Below, in pieces: positions 16,377 through 23,549 of a stretch of 64,000 nt of DNA. Numbering within the stretch: the stretch's first letter is position 1; the number at the start of each line of letters is the position of its first letter. Under the pieces are notes generated by a model. That model searched no databases, was not told where the DNA came from, and saw nothing but the letters and a program-made list of their open reading frames with translations. The position numbers were made by a program, and so were the translations under genes. Source of the stretch: Methylobacterium jeotgali (GTDB lineage: Bacteria > Pseudomonadota > Alphaproteobacteria > Rhizobiales > Beijerinckiaceae); the NCBI RefSeq assembly GCF_022179345.1, contig NZ_BPQR01000030.1, forward strand, positions 1 to 64,000. Reading direction: 5' to 3'.

Positions 16377-16829
16377 TTAGCCTTCATGCCTCGTTGTGAC
16401 AACCAGACGGAGGGCCTCAGAGAACGTCTGGGGCACCTGGAAGACCGGCGTAGCGGGCACCGGAGCGGGCCGCGTCAGCTCCTCGTAGGCGTCGAAGCGG
16501 CGGATGACCTCGGCGCGCACCGCCTTGGCCTTGTCGGTCTTCGACAGGATGCAGACGAGAAGGGCTTGCTGGCGGTTGAGGTAGAAGGCTTCGGCAGGGC
16601 GCCCTCCTTGGGCTCCGAGGTTTGCACGCGCCGAATGCAAACCGCCGAACGCTTGCAGCTCGTCGCGATGCGTCTCGATGACGCCTCGGATGTTGGTCGG
16701 CCGGGCCATCCCGAGTTGGGCGGCAAGCGCCGTGTCCAGAACCCGCGGCTCGCCCTCGTAGGGGGTGATGGACAGGGCCACCGCGCGGCCGGTCTCGGAG
16801 ATGACGGTCTTAGGTCCCTTGGAGAACAT
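16377..16829 (-). CDS. Rha-like phage regulatory protein, paralogue 2 (150 aa)
   Basis: The N-terminal DNA-binding part has LAAQLGMARPTNIRGVIETH (about residues 34-53), matching LGYARPTDIRKLINRH in the protein at 13139-13591. A typical FYLNRQQALLVCILSKTDKA segment follows (about 82-101), then VRAEVIRRFDAYEEL. Rha-type proteins of temperate phages act as regulators, but their exact targets differ. The start codon directly follows GAAAGGACCCCTGCC, which overlaps repeat copy D. Confidence 0.7.
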   Translation of the reverse strand: MFSKGPKTVISETGRAVALSITPYEGEPRVLDTALAAQLGMARPTNIRGVIETHRDELQAFGGLHSARANLGAQGGRPAEAFYLNRQQALLVCILSKTDKAKAVRAEVIRRFDAYEELTRPAPVPATPVFQVPQTFSEALRLVVTTRHEG

Positions 16830-16839
16830 GGCAGGGGTC

Positions 16840-16870
16840 CTTTCAGCGGCCCGGCGGGCTCGCGTTCGTG
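16840..16870 (-). repeat. Intergenic GC-rich repeat, copy D (divergent)
   Basis: TTTCAGCGGCCCGGCGGGCT followed by CGCGTTCGTGG on the plus strand. It is the least conserved copy, matching the cores of A, B and C with a few gaps, and lies in the 52-bp gap before the second Rha-like gene. Confidence 0.35.
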
Positions 16871-16881
16871 GGCTTCCCTCG

Positions 16882-17439
16882 TCACTCCTCCGGCCCCAGC
16901 CCCATCATCCGCTTGTGCCGCGCACGACTCTCACGCCTCTCGGCCTTCCGGGCATCCTCTGCCTTCACCCGCTCGGTACGTTGCGCCTTCAGCATGTCCG
17001 CATTCGCAGCGGACCGGGGCATCTTCGACGCAAGGCGTTGGAGAGCGTTGTCGATATCCTCCACCGCAGCGGCCGGCATCGCGCCCATGAGAGCCCTCTC
17101 CGAGCCCAGCCAAGACCACACCGAATGCAGCGCCGTCCGCTGACGCTCGGCCAACGCCCAGGCCATCCGGTCGGCCTTATCGCGCTCCTCCCGAGCCGTC
17201 CGCCGAAGCCGCCCGAGGTGGTGCTCTATCGCCTCCTCCAGCACCTCGGCGGTGAACTCGTGGAGCTGGAGCGGAGGCAGCAACCGGCCGTGCATCGGGA
17301 CCCTCAGGGACGCATCACGGGGAAGCCAAGCGTAGCCGTGACTCGACGCATCTAGAGTCAGGTGAGGGGGCGTCGAGACTGTCGGCGTAAGTGGCCTCTC
17401 CGCGCGCGCCAGCGAAAGCGCAGTGTGGCGGACCGGCAT
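16882..17439 (-). CDS. Hypothetical protein with charged C-terminal helix (185 aa)
   Basis: The first 60 residues look extended (HGYAWLPRDASLRVP). From about residue 60 to the end the protein is helical and rich in Arg, Glu and Ala (EVLEEAIEHHLGRLRRT, RTERVKAEDARKAERRES), probably a coiled coil. No family recognised. An internal ATG at 17295 would give 137 aa and cannot be excluded. First gene of the leftward block, divergent from nepR. Confidence 0.5.
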   Translation of the reverse strand: MPVRHTALSLARAERPLTPTVSTPPHLTLDASSHGYAWLPRDASLRVPMHGRLLPPLQLHEFTAEVLEEAIEHHLGRLRRTAREERDKADRMAWALAERQRTALHSVWSWLGSERALMGAMPAAAVEDIDNALQRLASKMPRSAANADMLKAQRTERVKAEDARKAERRESRARHKRMMGLGPEE

Positions 17440-17477
17440 CGGTAAGGCCCGAGAAGCCTACGGCTCGGGATCGACCG

Positions 17478-17502
17478 TGAACCTGTAGACGGTCCTTGCG
17501 TT
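17478..17502 (+). promoter_or_regulatory. Candidate EcfG-type (general stress) promoter of nepR
   Basis: TGAAC (17478-17482), 16 bases, then CGTT (17499-17502). The alphaproteobacterial general-stress sigma factor EcfG recognises GGAAC-N16/17-CGTT, so this differs at one base. It ends 27 bp before the nepR start codon, a suitable distance for a transcription start. Confidence 0.55.
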
Positions 17503-17529
17503 GGCCCCCGAGGCTGAGGGCGGACGATC

Positions 17530-17718
17530 TTGAACGACAATCAGGGAGGAGCCGCACTGCGGGCGCCTGAGGCTCGCGGCCCGACCCTCAACGACCTGAC
17601 CCGTGTGCGCCTCGGGCGGCAACTCCAGGCCCTCTACGATCCCATTATCGATGAGCCGCTAGACCCCCGGCTGGCCGAGCTGTTGCGGCAACTGGACCAG
17701 GACCGGGAGTGCCTTTGA
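17530..17718 (+). CDS. nepR: NepR-family anti-sigma factor (62 aa)
   Basis: NepR binds and holds the general-stress sigma factor EcfG until phosphorylated PhyR displaces it. The family core is plain here: GRQLQALYDPIIDEPLDPRL followed by AELLRQLDQ (about residues 29-58), matching the usual G-x-Q-L-R-x-L-Y-D-x-x-x-x-E-P and LLxxLD pattern. The start is a TTG with a GAGGG-containing leader; the N-terminus is not conserved in the family. Chromosomal nepR normally sits beside ecfG and phyR, and neither is here, so this is an element-borne copy. An EcfG-like promoter precedes it. Convergent with the secreted repeat protein. Confidence 0.85.
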   Translation: MNDNQGGAALRAPEARGPTLNDLTRVRLGRQLQALYDPIIDEPLDPRLAELLRQLDQDRECL

Positions 17719-17745
17719 GTAATCTGGGACGGTTGGTGTCGATCG

Positions 17746-20202
17746 TTATCCAAAGTGGCCGTCAGCGAAGGCGCTGCGGCCCTCCAAGGCACCATTCGTA
17801 AGGTAGTGCGTCAGGGGGTTGACGTTGGCGGCGGCTACGTCCCCGTAGGTGGCCTCGTAGGCCCGCGTATCGAACGCAGCAGAGGGGTCGCGGCCTTCCC
17901 GCCAGCCGTTCGTATCGTAGTGAAGGAGTGGGTCCACGTTGGCCGCCCGCACATCCGCATACGCGGCCAGATAGCCCTTCGTATCGAACACCGCGTTCGG
18001 GTTGCGACCCTCATGCCAGCCGTGCTGCTGGTAGTGGGACGCAGCGAAGGCAAAGGCATCTCCGCCCGCGCCGAGTGCCGCCCGAGCCACGTCCGGGTTG
18101 CTGAGAAGATAGAATTCGGCGTCGAAGCCGTGGGCAGCGCTGACATCGCCTGGACGCCCAATCGCCGCGTAGGCCTGCCGGCCTTCCGCTTGGCCGTTGG
18201 CGAGGAAGTGTGACAGGGGGTCGATGCCGGCCGCCTTCACGTCCGGGTTGCGCGCGAGGTAAAGCTCGTTGTCGAACGTAGCGGACGGGTCGCGGCCCTC
18301 CCGCCAGCCGTTCGTATCGTAGTGCGTGAGCGGGTTGATTCCGGCCGCCTTCACGTCACCGTTGGCGGCAAGATAGCCGCTGGTCGAGAAGTAGGCAGAT
18401 GGGTCACGGCCCTCCTGCCAGCCATTGGCGTTGTAGTGCGTCTCCGCATCGACGCGGGCGTTCCAGACATCAAGATTGCGGACGTAGTAGAAGAGGTCAT
18501 CAACGAGCGCCGACCCGGTCTGTTGATTTACGGTGCCGTCCGCGAAGCGGTAGTGCTCGAAGCCCGAGAGCACAGCGTGCGTGCCGTTCGGTCCATCGAT
18601 GACCGTGTGTCCGGCGGCGTCATAGCTAAGGCGCGCTTCTGGAAGGGCGAAACCGAAGACCACCGTGTCATCCCCCGCGCCAGCGTCGAGGACATGGGTC
18701 CCCGCGCCGACACCGTAGGTGTTGTTGCCAGGGTCGGCGGGGAGCGCGTTGAAGACCACCGTGTTGCTGCGACCGACATTGCCGCCCACATCGGTCTCGA
18801 CGGCCACGAGGGCGTGATTGCCGGGACCGGCCAGCGTGACGCCCAGGGACCACCGCCCCTGGCCATCGACCGTCGCAGACCCGAGAGCCGTGCTCCCCTC
18901 GTAGACCGTGATGGTCGCTCCAACCTCACCGTACTGATTGATGCCGCCGGCCGTCTGCGTCACCGCGCTCCCGGAGAGCGTGACGTACCGATCCACCACG
19001 TCGCTTCCGGCCGTGCTGATGGTCACGACCGGCGGGGAGGTGTCGAGGGTCAGTCGAACAGGGTTGCTGGTGCCGATATTGCCCGCACCGTCCTGAGCCT
19101 GAGCGGACAGAGTATGCGTGCCGTCATTCTGAAGGCTGACGTTGGCAGTCCAGGTGCGGTCGGCATTGATCGTGCCGGTGCCGACGAGCGTCGATCCCTC
19201 GTAGATGCTGACCACTCCCCTGGCGCTGGCATCGACGCGCCCGGAGATCGTGGTGGTTGACGTGTTGAGGCCACGGTCGGTTGTGCTGATGCTGACCAAT
19301 CGCTGATAGGTCCCGCTCGGGTCGGTCACGCTTTCGATGGACCGGGAGAGGATGTTTTCGCGGGCGGCGAAAGCCAGGACCGTCTCACTGATAAGAGCGT
19401 CCGGTCCCACACCTCCAGAGACATACCCGGCCTGAGTAGCGCCCCCGACATGAAAGGTCGTACCTGCGGCGTTATCAGTCGTGAATAACGAAAGGCTCTG
19501 GTAAACCGTCCCCGGAAGCCCAACAGTCAGATTGCCAATGAATAGATTGGAGTCTGAGGTAAAAATCCTCACACTCGCAAGCATTGAATAGCCCCCATTT
19601 ATTGAAGAGAAATCTTGCAGCGTCGTACTTGATACGCGCACTGTTGTCGCACCCATATTAGGTGCGCTTACATATAAGTTCGGAATGCCAGTAAGGGATA
19701 CGTTCGTTAGATCGTATCGATAGCCGCCAAATCTTCCGGGGCCGGAAAGAATAAGCGTGTCTCCGCCCCCACCACCGGAGATACTATCTCCCGCGCGAAT
19801 ATTGGACGGCGAGGCAACATAGAAGGCGTCCTTTTCAACGCCCCCAATTATGCTATTGCTCCCTGTACCGAGAAAGACATTCACGAGTGCGTTGCCGTTC
19901 GCGTCCGTTGTCGCGGTCGACGCGCCGCGCCCGAGAGTCACCGCCGTCGAGCTGTTGCCGAGCCTCAAGGTCGCCGCGGCGGTGGTCTCGTTCGTGAGGG
20001 TGACAGCCTCGAAACCCGTGAAGCGCAGCGGGCTTCCGAGATCGAAGGTTCCGCTACCCGAAAGGGCAAGCGTGTCGAACCCAGCGCCGCCCTCAAGGGA
20101 GTCGGATGGGTTGAACGTCAGGGCCGTGGCGTAGACGATTTGGTCCTCGTCGCTGGGGAGGACGGTGTCGGCGTTGGGGGTCAAGGTCGCGGTGACGGCC
20201 AC
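17746..20202 (-). CDS. Large secreted repeat protein (RTX/Ig-like, 818 aa)
   Basis: No Sec signal peptide. It has Gly/Asp-rich segments (GGGGGDTLIL, DAGAGDDTVVFG) of the type seen in type I-secreted proteins. Residues about 1-290 form a beta-rich calcium-binding-like region. Two Ig-like domains follow (about 300-390 and 395-480), each with a (I/T)xVYEGSTxxGxxT(V/I) core. The C-terminus (about 560-818) has six degenerate repeats of 38-45 aa with the pattern YLAxxxDVxAAxxxPLxHY and GWREGRDPS. Bases 19540-19870 are markedly more AT-rich than the rest, suggesting a mosaic. Surface adhesin or host-interaction role is inferred. No transporter genes are nearby. Confidence 0.7.
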   Translation of the reverse strand: MAVTATLTPNADTVLPSDEDQIVYATALTFNPSDSLEGGAGFDTLALSGSGTFDLGSPLRFTGFEAVTLTNETTAAATLRLGNSSTAVTLGRGASTATTDANGNALVNVFLGTGSNSIIGGVEKDAFYVASPSNIRAGDSISGGGGGDTLILSGPGRFGGYRYDLTNVSLTGIPNLYVSAPNMGATTVRVSSTTLQDFSSINGGYSMLASVRIFTSDSNLFIGNLTVGLPGTVYQSLSLFTTDNAAGTTFHVGGATQAGYVSGGVGPDALISETVLAFAARENILSRSIESVTDPSGTYQRLVSISTTDRGLNTSTTTISGRVDASARGVVSIYEGSTLVGTGTINADRTWTANVSLQNDGTHTLSAQAQDGAGNIGTSNPVRLTLDTSPPVVTISTAGSDVVDRYVTLSGSAVTQTAGGINQYGEVGATITVYEGSTALGSATVDGQGRWSLGVTLAGPGNHALVAVETDVGGNVGRSNTVVFNALPADPGNNTYGVGAGTHVLDAGAGDDTVVFGFALPEARLSYDAAGHTVIDGPNGTHAVLSGFEHYRFADGTVNQQTGSALVDDLFYYVRNLDVWNARVDAETHYNANGWQEGRDPSAYFSTSGYLAANGDVKAAGINPLTHYDTNGWREGRDPSATFDNELYLARNPDVKAAGIDPLSHFLANGQAEGRQAYAAIGRPGDVSAAHGFDAEFYLLSNPDVARAALGAGGDAFAFAASHYQQHGWHEGRNPNAVFDTKGYLAAYADVRAANVDPLLHYDTNGWREGRDPSAAFDTRAYEATYGDVAAANVNPLTHYLTNGALEGRSAFADGHFG

Positions 20203-20285
20203 GGACGGCTCCTGTGTCGTCGCTCAGACCGAACGACGACCTCGGCGGTTGCGTGCAGGCAACCAATCACGCTGCCCTCACCGCA

Positions 20286-20858
20286 TCAACTGGAAATAGT
20301 ACCTTCGCCCTTCGCTCCGCTTAGCACCCGATGCACCGAACCCTTGCCGATGCCCATCTGCTCCGCGATCTCGCCCATGCTGAGCCCTTGAGCGGACAGC
20401 CCCCGTATCTCATCGGCGCGGAGCCTCACGGTCGGCTTGCGGCCCTTGTAGGCCCCTTCCGCCTTGGCCTTGGCAATCCCCTCCCGCTGGCGCTCCAGCA
20501 TCATCTCCCGTTCGAACTGCGCCACACCCCCGAGGACGTTCAGCATCAGCCGGCCGGTGGGCGTCGCGGTGTCTACGCCGAGGTTTACGATGCGAAGCGC
20601 CACGCCCTTGGCCTCCAACGCCTCGATGATCTTGCCCACGTGGACGACGCTGCGGGCCAGCCTGTCGAGCTTGGTCACCACGAGGGTGTCACCCTGGCGG
20701 GCGAACTCCAGGGCGGCATCGAGCTGACACCGAGGGGCCACGGAGGAGACCTGTTCCTTGAAGACCTTCTCGCACCCGAGCGCGGCGAGGTCCCGGAGCT
20801 GGGCATCGAGCCCGGCCTCCTGTTCCAGGGTCGAGGTGCGGGCGTAGCCGATGAGCAT
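20286..20858 (-). CDS. Serine recombinase (resolvase/invertase family, 190 aa)
   Basis: Small serine recombinase. The catalytic Ser is in YARTST (residues 5-10), the downstream arginines are in VVTKLDRLARS (about 60-70), and a C-terminal helix-turn-helix (LSMGEIAEQMGIGKGSVHRVL) binds DNA. The length is standard. Such enzymes resolve cointegrates or invert segments. It lies 83 bp upstream of the secreted repeat gene in the same orientation. Since the element already has a tyrosine integrase, this one may have a separate inversion or resolution role. Confidence 0.93.
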   Translation of the reverse strand: MLIGYARTSTLEQEAGLDAQLRDLAALGCEKVFKEQVSSVAPRCQLDAALEFARQGDTLVVTKLDRLARSVVHVGKIIEALEAKGVALRIVNLGVDTATPTGRLMLNVLGGVAQFEREMMLERQREGIAKAKAEGAYKGRKPTVRLRADEIRGLSAQGLSMGEIAEQMGIGKGSVHRVLSGAKGEGTISS

Positions 20859-21063
20859 GGCGGGCGGTCCGTTCGTTCCAGTAGGTTCTAGGAAGATAGA
20901 CCATGGCTCGTTCCGAAACGCAAGACCACTCTTCTGGAACCGCTACGGATGCCTCTTGGAACGTTCCGCTGGAGCAGGCCCTACTGGGACGGGAAGGCGC
21001 GGGAACGGAACGGCTAGCCTGAACCCAAGGTTGGCCCCGTGTCACGAACCTTGGGAGGTTTCC

Positions 21064-21345
21064 ATGAAAGCCGCAGTGTTCGCCATCGCTGCTACCTTCG
21101 CGCTCGGCACCGCAGCCTACGCCGCCGAGGGTAGCCCTGCGACTGGCTCCGGGACGACGCGCTCCGGGACCATGAACAGCACCGGCCCGAACGATGCCGG
21201 CTCGGGCTCCTCCCCCGGTGCGGCGGGAAGCGGTCCCTCGACGGGCGACAAAAGCCGGTCGGGCACGTCCAACAGCACGGGCGCCAACGATGCGGGCTCA
21301 GGGTCAACGCCGGGGGCTGCGGGTGGCGCGAGCGGTGGCCGCTAG
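21064..21345 (+). CDS. Small secreted Ser/Gly/Thr-rich protein with two tandem repeats (93 aa)
   Basis: A clear Sec signal peptide (MKAAVFAIAATFALGTAAYA, cleavage near residue 20) precedes two near-identical low-complexity units, each with NSTGxNDAGSGS and PGAAG. The ribosome-binding site is GGGAGG, seven bases before the ATG. No family recognised. It would be a periplasmic or extracellular cargo protein of the element. Confidence 0.7.
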   Translation: MKAAVFAIAATFALGTAAYAAEGSPATGSGTTRSGTMNSTGPNDAGSGSSPGAAGSGPSTGDKSRSGTSNSTGANDAGSGSTPGAAGGASGGR

Positions 21346-21630
21346 GTCGGACCACTGACGGCATCCTGGGGACGCCCGGCTGCATCCTCCGGGCGCCCTC
21401 GCGTACCTCATCTCGTGCACCTGGGCGCGATACCGCGCGGGGTACTGGGCGCGCGTCTGGCCGGGGGGCACGGGGGGAAATCCGCTTTGCCAATCTGTCG
21501 ATGCCTCCACGGATTTTTCGGGTAAAACCTAGGGACCCCCTTAGCGGCCTTGACGGTCACATTCCGCTCTCACACAATATGACCAAGCGTTGTCCATAAG
21601 TCATTGTTCTGGCTTAGAGTACGTCGTTCC
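21346..21630. other. Right end of the element: hairpin and non-coding sequence
   Basis: After the secreted-protein gene, GGGACGCCCGG (21369-21379) can pair with CCGGGCGCCC (21389-21398) to form a terminator-like hairpin. A possible minus-strand 68-aa frame (21304-21510, beginning MEASTDWQSGFPPVPPGQTR) overlaps the hairpin and the gene end; support is weak. The last 100 bp before attR are AT-richer. Confidence 0.4.
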
Positions 21631-21662
21631 GTGGAGGTTCGAGTCCTCTTGGCCGCACCAAC
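21631..21662 (+). repeat. attR: displaced copy of the tRNA-Leu 3' end
   Basis: Identical to 2668-2699. The sequence 5' of it has no tRNA body, so it is not a functional tRNA. It marks the right edge of the integrated element and the return to chromosomal sequence. A short inverted repeat (CCAACTC, then GAGTTGG) lies at 21658-21675. Confidence 0.95.
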
Positions 21663-21810
21663 TCGTTCGAGTTGGTGTTTTCGTTCTGAGATCCGATGAT
21701 CCGGCGCCCGAGCCGGCCGGGTTTTGGCAGAACCTTTTGCAGACGATCTTCGCCAACGATGGCGCCTGTATGCGCGATGACGCGCGGGCCGGCCTGCTCG
21801 CCGGCGTGGC

Positions 21811-22002
21811 CTAGCGCTTCGCGGACGGACGCTTGGTCTTGGCCTTGCGCTTTCGTGCCGCCTTCTTGCCGGTGACGGCCCTGCTCATCTCCGCGACGGC
21901 TGCGCGCTGCTGACGGCGCATCGCGGCCGTCGCCATGCCCATCCACCATCCGGCGGCGCGGTTCGCGGTGGACAGCCACAGGCTCATCGCGGGATTCTTC
22001 AT
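21811..22002 (-). CDS. Small basic hypothetical protein (63 aa)
   Basis: It starts at an ATG with GAGG about eight bases upstream. The first 35 residues are amphipathic and Trp/Met-rich (WLSTANRAAGWWMGMATAAM). The tail is Lys/Arg-rich (KKAARKRKAKTKRPSAKR), as in histone-like or phasin-like tails. No firm family assignment. It lies outside the element, 149 bp past attR. A longer frame upstream is not protein-like. Confidence 0.5.
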   Translation of the reverse strand: MKNPAMSLWLSTANRAAGWWMGMATAAMRRQQRAAVAEMSRAVTGKKAARKRKAKTKRPSAKR

Positions 22003-22201
22003 CGCAGCCGCCTCGATCCGTCGTCGGCGGGTCAACGCCGCTCGCACGCTTTGGCTGCGTGCCGATCGGTCGACCGCAGAGGCTCGAGAACGCTCGATCT
22101 CGTCGATGAACCACCTTCGCGACGACCTGTTGGCCCGATCCGGGAATTGATGAGGTGAAATCCTCGGCCCCGCCTCAAGGCCGGTTCGCGGATGAGACGC
22201 C

Positions 22202-22440
22202 ATGGTTCTCGAGATCGCGGGTTCGATCGGATCCGGCCTGATCGGCGCAGGCGTCGGGCTCCTCGCCTTCGTCGGCGGCGCAGACGGCGCAGAAGGCTGG
22301 GGATTGGGTCCCGGCCCGCCACAAAGGCGGCGCCTACCGGTTTTCGGGTGTCATCCAGAGCGTGTCCGGAGATCGGGTCGTGATCGCCTACAACGACGGC
22401 GACGAGGAGCCACCAGGACCGGCGGCTGCCGCTCCAAGGA
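22202..22440 (+). pseudogene. Likely frameshifted small gene with SH3/Tudor-like segment
   Basis: From ATG 22202 the frame reads like a membrane or signal segment (IAGSIGSGLIGAGVGLLAFVGG) and then turns into Arg/Pro-rich non-protein sequence. In the +1 frame, from about 22290, a convincing domain starts: KAGDWVPARHKGG, then YRFSGVIQSVSGDRVVIAYN and DGDEE. This resembles an SH3- or Tudor-like barrel. One missing or extra base between about 22250 and 22300 would join the two. It is either a true pseudogene or a sequence error. Confidence 0.45.
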
Positions 22441-22611
22441 GAGGCTTCGCCCGCCGCACGCCCCGCGCGGCGAAGCTGAACGGTTCCTGTCCGCGTCCTT
22501 CAGCCTCGCGCAAGCCGCGCTCTGCGAGGGTGTGTCCGTGGCCGCCCGGCGGCCATTCCGCAGGAGGCGGCGGCTCCGGTTGTCGCCCCGGTGAGAGACA
22601 GGAAAACGGTC

Positions 22612-22989
22612 ATGCGCAACATCGCTCTCCTCTCGGCCGCCGCGCTCGTCGCCGGCGGTCTCGTGACGAACTCGGCCGCGCAGGCGCGCGACGGCGGCGC
22701 GATCGCCGCCGGCGTCATCGGCGGTCTGGCGGCCGGCGCGCTCCTCGGCGCCGCGGTCTCCGAGTCCCGCGCCGCCCCGGCCTACGGGTACGGCTACGAC
22801 TACGTCCCTCCGCCGCGGCCGATCTACCGGCCGGCGCCGGTGGTGCGGGTGGAGGAGTACGAGGCGCCCGTCTACGAGACCCGTCGCGTGGTCTCCTACG
22901 AGCGCGTGCCGGTCGGCTACGGCTACCGTCCCGCCCCGGTGCGCTGGCACCGCGACTGGGATCGCCCCTACGGATACGGCGGCTGGTGA
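22612..22989 (+). CDS. Small secreted Tyr/Pro/Arg-rich protein (125 aa)
   Basis: A Sec signal peptide (MRNIALLSAAALVAGGLVTNSAAQA) is followed by a Gly/Ala hydrophobic stretch (AAGVIGGLAAGALLGAAV), which could be membrane-inserted. The rest is YGYGYDYVPPPRPIYRPAPV-type low complexity. The ATG at 22612 is preceded by GAGAGACAGG. Envelope or extracellular role inferred. Similar composition to the protein at 59984. Confidence 0.65.
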   Translation: MRNIALLSAAALVAGGLVTNSAAQARDGGAIAAGVIGGLAAGALLGAAVSESRAAPAYGYGYDYVPPPRPIYRPAPVVRVEEYEAPVYETRRVVSYERVPVGYGYRPAPVRWHRDWDRPYGYGGW

Positions 22990-23177
22990 GCCGTCGCGCG
23001 ATCCGCTCCCGCGATGCCGCGTGCGGCGCGCGGGAGCCTCGGGCGCCCTGAGGGCGTGGTCCGCCGCCCGATCGTCGCGCCCCCTCGACGGCACGTGACC
23101 GTGATGCTTATTCCGTATTCATAAGGTTATCGAAATGCTAAGGGCGTGGGATATCGTCCCACCTGAAATGGCCCGAA

Positions 23178-23420
23178 ATGCCGCGGTTCTTCATTGATCT
23201 TCATGACGGCTCGAACTTCGTCAAGGACACGGAAGGGTTCGATCTGCCCGACCACGCGGCTGCGCAGGAACGCGCCATCCGCATTATGGCGAAGATCGCG
23301 CAGGGGTTTCCGGGCACTGCCGAGCGCGAGGACTACCTCGCCGCCATCCGCGACGCGGACGGCCGGGTGGTGATGCGCGTCCATCTCTCCCTCGACGTCG
23401 AGCGCATCGAGACCGCCTGA
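23178..23420 (+). CDS. DUF6894-type small protein (80 aa)
   Basis: Begins MPRFFIDLHDGSNFVKDTEG and continues DLPDHAAAQERAIRIMAKIA, the pattern of the small DUF6894 proteins that are numerous in Methylobacterium and Bradyrhizobium genomes. It ends with the common VRVxLSLxVER motif (MRVHLSLDVERIE). Function unknown; soluble. Single gene. Confidence 0.75.
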   Translation: MPRFFIDLHDGSNFVKDTEGFDLPDHAAAQERAIRIMAKIAQGFPGTAEREDYLAAIRDADGRVVMRVHLSLDVERIETA

Positions 23421-23549
23421 CCGCTCGCACGCCGGCGCGGACACGAACCCGCGAGCGGCTTGTGGGCGACGCCGCCGGCCTCTGGCGCAGGCGCCGGCCG
23501 CGCGCCTAGGATCGGATGTCCGCCGATCCGGCGGCGAAGGGAGGCCTCG

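Larger units (their letters stand above)
2668..21662. mobile_element. Integrated ~19-kb phage-derived element in tRNA-Leu(GAG)
   Basis: The boundaries are the 32-bp direct repeats at 2668 and 21631. Contents in order: integrase, AbiTii-type defence gene, RNase H-like gene, three T7 core/ejection-like genes (gp16-, gp15- and gp14-like), a Rha-like regulator, a small gene, a polymerase-like gene, an HNH-like gene, a small gene, a second Rha-like regulator, an unknown gene, NepR, a secreted repeat protein, a serine recombinase and a small secreted protein. I see no terminase, portal, major capsid, tail tube, lysis operon or phage RNA polymerase. It may be a satellite, a cargo-carrying remnant of a temperate podovirus, or a deleted prophage. 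Confidence 0.93.

Noticed and set aside
16312..16380. Possible ribbon-helix-helix antitoxin start (VTITLPERLRDVF)
   Set aside because: Only 22 codons before a stop, overlapping the end of the Rha-like gene, with no toxin partner.
21631..21662. Second tRNA-like sequence
   Set aside because: Only the 3' end of tRNA-Leu is present; it is the attR repeat and has no D arm, anticodon or 5' acceptor strand.
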